Assembly: GCA_022661535.1 (NCBI GenBank)
Contig: JAKULF010000013.1
Location: 62,001 to 126,000 of the forward strand
From: Eutypa lata
Taxonomy: Eukaryota > Ascomycota > Sordariomycetes > Xylariales > Diatrypaceae
Length of the DNA stretch: 64,000 bases
Direction: 5' to 3'
Made by a program: the position numbers and the translations under genes. Under the pieces are notes generated by a model, which searched no databases, was not told the origin of the DNA, and was given only the letters and a program-made list of their open reading frames with translations. Positions 31,688-42,507 of the stretch are shown here, piece by piece. Each line of letters opens with the position of its first letter. Position 1 is the first letter of the stretch.

Positions 31688-34600
31688 GATTCTGGGGACT
31701 TTTGGCCGGTATGTGGGTGTACGTATGTGTGATGCGATAAAGACAGTGATCTAAATTAGATGAGTACTGGAGTAAAAGAGTAGGTGTGATTTTGAAGGAG
31801 ACCAACGTGTGAGGAAAGTAGACGGGTATCTTTGGCGAGCCTCCGTGATATCCCTTGATAGTTTACTTTCCGAGGTTCGGTAGCGACTGGTATCCTTTCA
31901 TGAAAGAGGAAATGGAAAGAAACGGAGTTGTTGACGTTGTGGTCGAAGAGTTGGTTCGTTTGTAGGGCTTACTCTCCAAGCGTTGGTGCTCGATAGGGTA
32001 CTTGATTACATTTCGATTCGTTGATGAAAAGTAACCATTTCCCGTAGTAGATATATAGATAGCTACATGTATGTAGGTAGGTATAAATGATAATTGAATG
32101 TTAGAATTTGTGTAGATGCGGACTCAACAGAGGTGTTTATTCAATTCCGGGAATGTGTGGTGTTTGTTGGTTGCAGCTTCTGTTGGTTCACAGTCTGAAA
32201 CGTCCATGTACGTTAGAAACAACGAAATTCATCCCAACACTGCAGTGTGTATGTACATACCTACTTACATGTACTTTATAAGATAAGAAAGGTTGTTTGC
32301 TGTTTCCTGCAGAATGTACCTGAATGGATGTGACAAATTTCCGGACGTCACACCAAACCCATGACTCCGGGACTATAGCAAGCCATGATTATTCAATGTT
32401 TTTTGGGGGGGATCTATCTGCAAACATTTTATGGAGTGTGTAACTACCATATCAGCCGTATGCAGTTATTGACTAACGGATACGAGGCCCGACGTACAAT
32501 ATCTACGTTGATCGGGGCCGACAGTCGAAAATATGACGGAACACACGAGGGCATATTGAAGATAAAAGGAGTTGAGGGACCCCATTGGAATGACCGGGAT
32601 AGTGCACCTGATACCATCGTTTGTCAAGAACGACACCTAGACTCCAATATAATTTATCGAAACGTCTGCCAATCTTTAACCGATCTGCATCAGGACAAGC
32701 GCGTGCGGCGTCTACCGGCAAATCGGTACGCTGTGCGGGATTGTACTGCTGCAGGCTTACTAACCACGTTCATGCTGTGATACGTTCGACCTCCTTCGGT
32801 GCATCCAATATCCACTAGAACCTGCATGCATGTATGACTAGAGGTCGTCATCATTTTAGCATTCGGAACATAAATGCTAAGCTAGCTCACCAGATAACAA
32901 AGCAGTTTCTCCAACTTGTTTTCATGGTGAACTAAGTTACCTCTGTAGACAGATTGTATGTTGATTCACTCAACACGATTGATCTCCTCCAATTCCCTAT
33001 TCCCCAGATTTTAAGCAAGAACCGCGCTTCCCCACATTTCTCCGAACCTTTTGACGGCAGGCAGCTCGTGGTTGCAAGGTATATAGGTGTCATATAGGCC
33101 TAGCTAGGCATATATGCGGAATGATTAAGCGGATGGTAGGCTGAACGTCACACCCATTTAGCCAAGAGATCTAGATCCTACCGTATCGAACCCGGGGCTG
33201 ATATCTCGCGGTTGGAGATCTCCGGAGCATGCACCTCCGCACGCGCGCGAGAGAAAAACACGTGAAGACGTGGTCTAACTGGAATCGGCTTCTGATGATG
33301 AATAGTAGGTCTGTGGCTAATTGCCGCGCTCGTAATCTTCGTCCATAGTCCCCATTCTACCTCCCGCGAACCATTACACGCTAGCGCGGGTAAGCAATAT
33401 GACATGATATGACATGGCTTTCTACCATGGCCTGACGGTATTACGGATTAATATACCGCGTAGATCTTGTAGCGCCGGGACTTTCTCTTCGGGACCAGAC
33501 TATCTACTTAGGCGTCCAACAATGTTGTCTCCAACGAACAGAATGGATCATGTAACTAATGCCAGTGCCCAAGAAAGGGATAAATACCTGCGACTTCGGC
33601 GTTAATACCGATTATTAGATATTGGGAAATGGAGGAACCGCTCAAGTTTAGAAGGTGTTTTTTCTTAATGATAATATCATCTAGGAGCAGAACTAGTGAG
33701 AAGCGGCGCTTATTCCTCCGTGGCGTCTACGCTAGGCGTATCGTTGTAGATTCTGGAAGTTGCCGCCCAAGTGCAACTCTGTTGCATCACGAGATGCATG
33801 AATGTGACAGAGATACCTCTTATTCTGGGATGATAGGGACTTATAGGGACTTACAAGGATGGTTTCCGATGTCAAAACAAGCTTCGCAGCTGGTATTGTC
33901 GGGCCGATCCCCCTTACTTACCTAGGTACCTTAGGTAGTTAGGTTGCTGGAACTGTTGACTTGGCGGCTCAAGCAAGTTTATGCATATAAGCGTTCTTGG
34001 TGAGTGGTGAAAAGGATGTTTCTTCCTCATTTCTGGCTACCATATTTCTAAAGGTATTTTGACTTGGAAATTTGAGATAAAGCCTAAGTGAATGTATGAT
34101 GTTGGTACCTACGTATATACGATTAGGTGGACGCCACCAGACGTGGTTGACCTTACACATTATGGTGGTTCAAGGCAGCTTTGACGCAGTTTATTCGACT
34201 GGACTGCAATTACGATTAGAATGCATGTGTTCAAATTATCACAACTTTCTCACCTTTCCATACGTCATCACCCGTGGTCTACTTCGAGCATGTACCAGAT
34301 AATTGACAGACATCTGGCAATGAAACTACTCTACTCTTTTCTCTACTCTTTTCTTCATCGACACCACCTTCTGGGGCCTACTATTGTATTGAACTTAAGC
34401 TTATAGCCCTGCGTACAGCCAGTCGATCTCGCCAAGTACCTACTTTCTTAAACCCACTGTCAATTACCGCGTCCCTGCATACTTCTCTCAGAAGCAGGCT
34501 AAAAGATCAAGTTCTGAACATATGTCATCTATGCAGGTTTGTTGGCAACCAGCTTTTCGCTATGGGGAAACTAGTCTGAAGTTACCTGAACACAAGAACT

Positions 34601-36735
34601 TGGACTTATGCCATTGCACTTATCGCCGAGTGCCTCGGAATTCATCAAACCCCTTTTTATCGCCACGAAGTCAAGATATACACAGTACAGAATGTGGGTG
34701 ATATCTTTCCCACCATAACTCGGGATAACCTCTCCACTTGTTCGCCGGTTATAACAACGTCGCCCCAATACTACCCGGGGACAGTTACGAGAAGACGAAG
34801 CAATGTGCTGGAGAGGATGTGAAACATCATTGAGGACAATGGCTTCGGTGGTCAGGGCGTTATATCTCGCGACGGTTTGACGCTGCTCGAATTTGCCACT
34901 GGAATTGGCCTGCTATACTCAGCCTGGCTATACTCTGCGAGTCGATACGCGCACCGGTAAGAAATGCCCCTTGGTATGCCAATATCCACATGAGAATTCA
35001 AAGCTCAGGCGAAAGTAACCGTGGACCACGTCTAGAGCAGGCTATCATGATAGGTTGCCCCAGTATCGAGAATCTTGATGTTAGTTGTGATATTACCTCC
35101 CTGGTGTTAACTTGGAAACCCGATAAGGAGATTATGTTCAGTCAATGCTCAAGTTGAGTTAACACATACTAACTCCGGGCAGGAATGCTGATAAACTGCC
35201 CATCGCGCCCAAGGTAGGAAATCCTCGACCTTTCATTACCTTATAAGAGCTAATATCCGGGACTAAAAGGATACATTCGAGGTTTAGCATAACATGAATC
35301 GCTTAAACTACCAAGGCCATCGACAAGGAAACCACAGTAGGTTTAATCCATTCTACTTAGGCGCCAAAGGCTTACCTATGATTTTCATTTGATAGGAGAA
35401 GATACAAACATACCTCGCCAGTAAATTCACCAGCCTCACAAGCTCACGGTCGAGTTTGGGTCATCGACGGAGTGGTTACCACTTTCAAAGTAGTATGAAT
35501 TAATACTTATTCAAAAATATGACGTCGACATACTGATATTAATTTTAGAATAAGGAGACCTGTGCTCCTTATATATAGGAAAACTCTTCTAACTCGTCTA
35601 CCTGCCATAGGCTCTTGCGGGTCAGATCCTAGTAAGCTAATCAGAAGAATTATTGAATAATATTAAAATACAATAGCATATCGGAACTACAGAGCCTCAA
35701 GAGGGTGAATGTACATTCATGATCAGTTGCAGAATTCTCCGGGTGATACTGGATGGATTTACATGGGAAATGGTTATTTATCCATGCTGAGACAGATTAT
35801 TTAGCAGGTACTTATTACTCGACTCCGGATATCTCTATGTGGCCTTTAATTTGGCAACAACATGCCTTTTTACCAAGTCTCCCACGAGCTGTCTAGGATC
35901 TCACTAGACTAGCACTCGATAATAGATTTAAGTATAAGGTAGGATTATTCATTACATGCGCCCATAATCATGACGAGTAGAAGGTTCACGAATTGAATTT
36001 CGGGTAATTTATATAAAGGGGTGTTGACGACCCATGGTTCTATGTCACCTCTTCCGGCAATTGCTTTACACTTATTTGTATTTGACACGAGATGGAATTC
36101 GGGCACATTGACGCGTGCCATGCAGCACGATGAGGGGACATAGTCATTTCAACATATATTATGCAATAAAGCTTAGAGAATAGAATTACTTGTTCTACTG
36201 TTGTATTTAAATTATATAGCGGGAAAGTGTTCCGGTCCTCATGCCTCATTATTACCCTGATTCCCTTATTACTAGGCAGATGTTATTGTGCCCTCCCAAA
36301 CCATAACCCCGTAAAAAGACTGCCCAGGTTGACCGTAGGTGAAGGTTCAAATCCATTACATCGAACTTTTAGTTCCTGTACAGATTAGCATTTGCGCTCC
36401 ATAAAGACAGGTTTGGCTTGCAGCCGTCAATGAAATATAGGTGACTATTACGAAAGGGCAAGGCGGAATATACCTCTTTGGTATCGCAATTTACATTTTT
36501 CATCATCCACATACATTCTCCGCTTATGAGGTATCCCTTTAAAACCCATCAGAAACATGTCAAGTACAAGATGATAATATGACATGTGGGTAGAAGGTAA
36601 CTATGATGTAGGGAGCAGAAGTCATGTCTGGTATAGAGAAAAGGCAGGAACGGGTGTGGGAGGCGTAGGAGGCAAATAGGGTTATAGGCAATGGAACGAA
36701 GAGGGATGGGGGTTTAGGAACATTGATTGTGAGCA
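31688..36735. other. Five-kilobase gene-poor region
   Basis: The longest empty stretch in the window. Frames are short, overlap on both strands and carry no motif. A possible exon remnant at about 34835-34960 reads ISRDGLTLLEFATGIG on the plus strand and ends at a GTAAGA donor, but nothing joins to it. Microsatellite-like TGTATGTAGGTAGG repeats occur at 32066-32080 and 32250-32275, and a palindromic CCTAGGTACC at 33920-33929. The sequence may be old, decayed repeat DNA; no boundaries or terminal repeats were seen. Confidence 0.4.
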
Positions 36736-36736
36736 C

Positions 36737-37237
36737 TTACAGCAAAGCCAACTCCAAATCACCATGGATTCTCGCCTTAAGCGTCACTTCCACCTCAAGG
36801 TTGAGATCCAACCTCAGGCGCAGCGTATCGCTCTTACCGCCGCCGCCGCCGCCATCACCGCCCTGGTTCTGCACCGCACCGCCGGCGACGCCGCCAAGCG
36901 CGCCCGTGGCGCCGTTGGCTAGGTTCCCCGCCGTCTCGCCGACCTGGCCGGTGGGCAGGAGCTGGTCGTCGCCCCCAGTGACACCGCCCAGCGGGCCGCC
37001 ACCTCCGCCTTCTTGCCTCTGTTTCTGCTGTGTCCGCTGGCCGCGGCGGCGTTGGCGCGGCGCCGGCGACTGGATCACCTCGTCCGCGCTCTCGTCGTCG
37101 TAGTTGTTGTTGGTGTCGGGCTGTGGTGCCGTCTCCTGCTGTCGCCGGGATCGTGCACGGCTGCGGCGACTGCTGCGGCTGGCGGCTCTAGAGCCTGATC
37201 CTCCTGATGGGCTGGATGAAGACATGATTTGTGACAA
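36737..37237 (-). CDS. Low-complexity protein with conserved C-terminal beta tail (minus-strand copy)
   Basis: The first exon encodes 166 residues. The N-terminal half is Ser/Arg-rich (SRSSRRSRARSRR), then Gln-rich basic, then Gly-rich with a GATGALGGVAGGA stretch: all disordered in character. The last 28 residues are quite different: an alternating hydrophobic/charged segment containing LRLDLNLEVEVTLKARIHGD. The same segment ends the plus-strand gene at 39.7 kb, with two differences in 28 residues. A GTAAGT donor occurs at the very end (exon edge at 36741) in the same phase as in the other gene, so a tiny second exon is expected; a candidate acceptor lies near 36530, giving only a few more residues. 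Function unknown. Confidence 0.65.
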   Translation of the reverse strand: MSQIMSSSSPSGGSGSRAASRSSRRSRARSRRQQETAPQPDTNNNYDDESADEVIQSPAPRQRRRGQRTQQKQRQEGGGGGPLGGVTGGDDQLLPTGQVGETAGNLANGATGALGGVAGGAVQNQGGDGGGGGGKSDTLRLRLDLNLEVEVTLKARIHGDLELALL

Positions 37238-38092
37238 AATAATTATTTCTTACTTTGCTTGGGGAGTCTCAAAATTTCTTTGTTCTCCCGATAATAAAAT
37301 GATAAGAAGAATATGCTTAGGAGGCTAGCTATACAACTTCGACGGCTGAAGACTATTTACATGTTTTAAGACGTTGTCAAATAAGGCGGTAGATGCAGAT
37401 CTATACATAGCTCTTACCGCGATATGTCATTTTTGGCATATCGACGTCACCTGCGATCTGGATTCGGACATAGCAGGCCGATGTCTTGTTTCGAATCCTG
37501 TTTTCTCACGAGTAAGGGGAGTGTCAGTATCATAAATACGAAAGGATTCACTATGCAAGGAAGATCTTTCATGCATGACGATGTTAGGGCTTAGTTAGAT
37601 TGTACATATATTACTACAGTTGCTCAGGGGGGCTACCTGGGTGTGAATATAAAAAGGGGTGGCTGATATGACTTCATGAGCCACAACAATGCAAATCAAT
37701 TGGTGATTGTGTAATCGGCACATTGACCTAAAGTGGGATGGCTTGGTCCGAAATGTGGGATAAGTGGAGGTTACCGCAATGCGGGCCGCGTCACGCTACG
37801 AAGTGTTCCGGTCATGGGGGACGGACGTTCAAAATTGTGCTTAAATGTTGGCAAAATGCTTACTTACTTGCCATAGGTAACTACCAAGTATTGGCAACTT
37901 ATCCTTGGGTTTAGAACATCTCGTTGATACAATTAGAATGGTGGTATGTAATTACATGAGCATATGGCATGGTTGATTTGTACGCAACTGGTAGACCACG
38001 TATGTTTCTAGTAGGTGGGACAGCACCAGCTCCTAACTAGCTCTCTAAACTCCGTTTTTACCGCCCCGATACTGTCGGCTGCTGGGGACTGT
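37238..38092. other. Intergenic
   Basis: Upstream of the minus-strand tail-motif gene and downstream of the next minus-strand gene. No feature was identified. Confidence 0.4.
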
Positions 38093-38783
38093 TCATGCTC
38101 TAGTGTAACGACTTGACACGCCGAGCTGTAACTCCCGGTGCAGCTCAATATCTACTATTTGTCTCGCATTTGTCAAAACATCCTCCAAATCCCCGTTTTT
38201 ATCGTAATGTACTGTCCAGGCACCGTCTTCATTCTCAACAGCGACGAAGCTACTCTTCTCGTCTTCTAAAGTCAGATACTCCTCATCTTCCGTCCAGCTC
38301 CATGAGCCTACCACATGGCCCGCACTATCAGTCCGGGTGCCATGACGTAACAGTCCCGTGTCCTTGTCCGCGAATATCCAGTTCAACAACGGTGGATCAT
38401 CCTGTATGGGCGCCACCATACCTTGATGCTGTTCTGGCCCTGGGTATGCAAAATAGTAGCCATTGAAGCGGTAGCCTTCAACGGGATGTGAAGGATGATT
38501 TAAGTAGAGCTAGGTACGAAGTTTAGTTAGTAATCACCGCCGACCAAGCTATGTAGAGACGACAGATGGTCCCGGGTTTCTTCATTACCTTGAAGTCTTT
38601 GAACACGACGAAGGCTTGTTGTTCTGGGGATTCGTCGTCCGTAGAGAACTTAGCTGTTAGGTTGAACTTGACTCTATCCTTGGCCTGCTGGTTTTGCTTC
38701 TTCTGCGCGTCGATCGCCTCTGCGACGCCAATAACCGTCGGTATCGCGCCGATGGTCAACAGCCCAAGGGTTGATAGCGCCAT
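38093..38783 (-). CDS. Small conserved fungal protein, function unknown
   Basis: Two exons, 38783-38589 and 38509-38093, with a 79-bp intron (GTAATG donor, TTACTAAC branch, CCTAG acceptor), give 203 residues. The start MALSTLGLLTIGAIPTVIGV is a hydrophobic segment followed by AEAIDAQKKQNQQAKDR, typical of a widespread uncharacterised fungal family as I remember it. After the junction comes LYLNHPSHPVEGYRFNGYYF, then DDPPLLNWIFADKDTGLLRHG and GSWSWTEDEEYLTLED, which read like a compact beta-rich domain. An in-frame ATG at 38837 would add 18 residues. Both exons were split by the intron into apparently separate frames; the joined protein is much more coherent. It lies between the two tail-motif genes. 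Confidence 0.72.
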
Positions 38784-39712
38784 TTGGGGCCTATGAAGTC
38801 TAGGTACCTCGAAGTGACTTGCAGGAATCAACTCCACAAAGTTATAACATGCCGATGCAAATATTGGATAGCGAGAGACGTTTGAGGTGTGGCTGCAATT
38901 CCTGCCTGCTAGTTACCGGCCGAGACGATACATAGTAAGCTCGGAAAAAAACAGGTTACAAGGACTTATAGGACCTTAATGATCGTCACCTGGCTGAGCG
39001 AAAGTGTTACGATGAATCATCCAAGCGTGCATTAGCCACAAGGCCCACTCAGGAATAGAACATAAACCTATCAAATCTTGGTACCGGCTTTGCTATATTT
39101 TAATGCTTCTAGAACTGTACTTAATAAAACCCTATTATACTTCGTATTTACTAGTGAGTGCATAAAGGAGAAGAGAAGATAAAAATAGGATAGTAGCTCA
39201 AGAATCCAAATCATGGGTGAACTTTCGTGTTCATACATATTACGAACACTGTTGATCATTTATGAACATATAACAAGAATCCCGTGCTTGGCTACTGACT
39301 AGATGCACGTATTCACCCAGCATGACTTTGATAACCTGTAGCTGGTTTTGACCAGTTTGAAGCGAGAAACAGGAGTAACGGTCTCAAACACACGAGGTCT
39401 CTCGCTAACTAACATGTGGGGAATTCAAGATGGTGGTGGGGAATCTCGATCGTCGGTACCCCCGGTTATATGACTTCAGCCCCTGAGATACGTACATACT
39501 TGGCAGGACCCTTGAATACTTGTAAGATATTGCGTCACTGGCTTTAAGCGTTTGCAGAAATATCAGGGTAGCATGCTATTCTTGTTTGAAGGTGAATAAA
39601 AAGATTAAAACAAGAGTACCCGCCGCCTGTATTCGCGCATGAGTTTGCTGCCGTGAAAAAAAGACCCTGAGTTTATAGCGAATCTTGAGTTAAACAATAC
39701 ATCTGATACATT
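38784..39712. other. Divergent intergenic region
   Basis: Shared upstream region of the 203-residue protein (minus) and the plus-strand tail-motif gene. AT-rich; no motif can be assigned. Confidence 0.4.
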
Positions 39713-40472
39713 ATGTCGTCCGCCGAAGACAATACCCAGCAGCCTCAACAGGAAAATGAGGGGCAGGAACAGCAGGAACAAAACAACCCGCAGCAGGACG
39801 AGGAGGAGCAAGACACACAGTCCGCCAACGCGCAAGATGGCCAGAATGGAGACAGCAATGCGAACCAGCAGGATGGGGACGATGCTAAGACGGAAGTAGA
39901 ACAACGCTCTCCGTCGCCCAAGAAGGAGCCAAAGCCAGCGCGAGCCGAGTCTGTCGAGCCGTCAGTATCGAAGACTCGTCGCCGGCGCCGGCGCAACCAG
40001 AGTCGCAATCAGAGCCGCAACCAGCCATCATGGTACGATAGCGAGAAAGATAACGATGCCAACCAGGAGAAGCAAATGGCGCCTCGTGCCCCGCGACAGC
40101 CACCACAGCAATACCAACAGCAACAGATGCAGCAGCAGCAGCAGCAAATGCAAATGCAGCAGCAACAACAGCAACCAGCCAAACAAGACGACGGTGGAAA
40201 GAATCCGCTGAAACTCCGATTAGACCTGAATCTTGAGGTCGAAGTGACACTGAAGGCGCGGATCCACGGCGATCTAACCCTGGCCCTGTTGTACGTATTA
40301 CATTGCATTCACTTTACCTATTGCGTTTCTTCCCCTCGACCCTTTCTTCCTCCCTCCCTACCGGAATCCAGAAACTGGATGGTATTCAGCTGGCCCCTAT
40401 GCTAACCATGTGCAAAGCGACGGTTAGACAGTAACTAACGGATTACTTGTTACGAACAGGGAAGGCTTGTAA
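39713..40472 (+). CDS. Gln-rich protein with conserved C-terminal beta tail (plus-strand copy)
   Basis: Exons 39713-40290 and 40460-40472 (intron with GTACGT donor, CTAAC branch, AACAG acceptor) give 196 residues ending ALLEGL. Without splicing the frame would run to 40405 with an unlikely end. Residues 1-75 are Gln/Glu/Asn/Asp-rich, 80-110 contain KTRRRRRRNQSRNQSRNQ, and 125-155 are a polyglutamine/Met run from a CAG repeat. The C-terminus carries LRLDLNLEVEVTLKARIHGD, as in the minus-strand gene at 36.7 kb, and the intron sits at the same codon phase just after the tail. The shared intron and tail but unrelated N-termini suggest an old duplication whose disordered parts have drifted. Function unknown. 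Confidence 0.7.
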
Positions 40473-42507
40473 GCCTGCTTCGTCAGCTGCAAGCCAACGC
40501 CGGCGATCGGTCGCATTCTTCTGCCAGGGAGGGGGATGTGTGCTGATGGACAGCTACCCCACGTGGCCGCCGAAGGGGTCTGCTAGATTCCGCGGAATCA
40601 GGATATTGGAAAAAAAAGAATGTTAATGGTAAAATTTGATTGGAGGGGGCATAATGGCATTTCCCTTTAATGACTGGTATGATACTTGTAAATAATGACT
40701 ATGTATTAGTAATCTCTTAAAAGCTTACTTGCGTACATCGCTAGGCTGAGCTTGGTTTAATAGAACGAATAGAATCCAGTGCGAGAGAGAATGAACTGTG
40801 ATAGGTGAGTAACATAACGGATTGACGGACGGACATCGCGGACAAAATCATTACCGTAGAATGCTGCGAACTTGGGTGAAGTCAATATGTGGTTACACAA
40901 TTTTACCTGCGGGTTACGAACTCTCCCGCTGCCCCATCCAGTGCGACTGCGGCGGTGGTGTATCCTGCCCAGGATCAAGGATTCTCCACAGCTGGAGAGA
41001 GCACGGGGTTCATTCAAGGGAGACAACAACCGGTTTTCTAGCCACACTGCCACATTCCTTATTATCCTCTTGTTTTATTCCCTTCTTTTCTTCGGGGGAC
41101 GGTTTCGCACAGAAGACTCGTATGCAGCTCGTCACCGCTATAGTAGGTAAATAAACATTCAATAGGCCTCAAGCCGACATAATCTCGTCATATGCCGTCT
41201 TGCCGTGTGGGTGGTTGCGTTCAAGAGAACCAGTGCAGAAGAACCCCCCTCCCTCCATCCGATAGTTGAAGTGCCACAATTGACAGCCACAACCAATCAA
41301 CCCCCCTAGTCTTCGAATAATCCTAGCTGCACACCACGCTTCCTATTGGAGGGATGTCTTAACAGCCAGTCAGCTTCACCTTTTTTTCTCATTGATTCAC
41401 CACACTTCTTGCCGGTCAGCCAAGTCGTCCAATCTTCTCAATCGCCGTCCTCTTGGTTGCATATCCGGTTTCACCACGTCGATTGTGTGACGGTGACACA
41501 TGAAATGGGAGACGGGAAACGGTTCTTATAATTGATACATTGTCTTTAATGTTCACGGCACCACTACCTGTAGTTGCACCGCGGCCAGACGGCCAAGGAC
41601 GGTAATGGACCTGATCTTGTATGACCGAAATTGTCTCAAAAGTTCCGCGGCAAGTGAAGCTCAAATTGACATCGTCGCAACTTCATGTCTTCCGGAGTCT
41701 GCGTTGTAACTTACGTCGGGTTCGGAGCTCTTGCGGACAAATGTAGCTTCCATGTCAGGAATGCTAGCGGGGTCAACCCAGGCCCCCGGGTCTCTGCCGG
41801 GCATTCCGTATATATTGCAGCGTGGCTGATGTCTTTCTTAGGAACACACCAGCTAGGTATCCAACATTCCCCCAATGCTATTAAGTACCAATTTTCTTAC
41901 TCCAGTCTCTTTACAAGATTTTCATTGACCGAGGAGATTCCCGGAGAGATGAAGTTATTGAATAGAATTCAACAAGACAGCGACTATATTCTACACAGCG
42001 ATGCCTTTGATGATAAGTCGGAATCCGCCTATGTAGGTCTGACGCTCTTGTAGAAATCCCTGTTGTCATGCATTAATGAATAGCTGATGTCTTAATTGGA
42101 TGAGTACCCCCCCGCGCCCCCTCTTTCCTTCCATTAAGCTGCCTGAATCGTCAGATCGCCCACTACGTTCCAGTTGCTAGTCTACTACCTGCTGCTGCTA
42201 TGACGCAATACAAGTGGAAAGCGGCCGAGTAGCTTGCAGCCCGCGATTTCAGAACTCATGAACTTCATTCCCATAGTCTCGTATTATAATTCATATTCTA
42301 TTATTATGTTATGGGATCCGCTTCCTCACCTACCTAGTTGCTTAACTCCAAAATTTCAAAACTTTCAACTAATGAATGCTTCCATTGTGGATTCTAAACC
42401 TAGCAGACTGCGTTAGCTTTGACCTGTTCTGTAACAGTATCCTCGTGATCTTCGTCGGCATTTTCTTTTATCTGAACGCCAATTACTTGCGAGACTTGAC
42501 TTCAACA
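40473..42507. other. Intergenic, no gene identified
   Basis: Two kilobases with several short frames (for example 41685-42053) lacking coding features. The last 200 bases before 42508 form the leader of the DUF3659 gene, with an open frame running in from 42376 that is judged to be 5' UTR. Confidence 0.4.

Noticed and set aside
32385..32780. 131-codon plus-strand frame in the gene desert
   Set aside because: Residue composition looks random, an antisense frame overlaps it, and no motif is visible.
33180..33210. GGGTTCGATAC on the minus strand, resembling a tRNA T-loop
   Set aside because: The upstream sequence does not fold into D and anticodon arms and has no A box.
36340..36356. GGTTCAAATCC, resembling a tRNA B box
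   Set aside because: No A box, acceptor stem or T-run terminator could be placed around it.
41685..42053. 122-codon plus-strand frame upstream of the first DUF3659 gene
   Set aside because: No recognisable domain, no neighbouring exons; probably chance or leader sequence.
42376..42507. Upstream extension of the DUF3659 protein with a hydrophobic stretch
   Set aside because: The ATG at 42508 has a better context and gives the usual polar start; the hydrophobic stretch reads from T-rich leader DNA.
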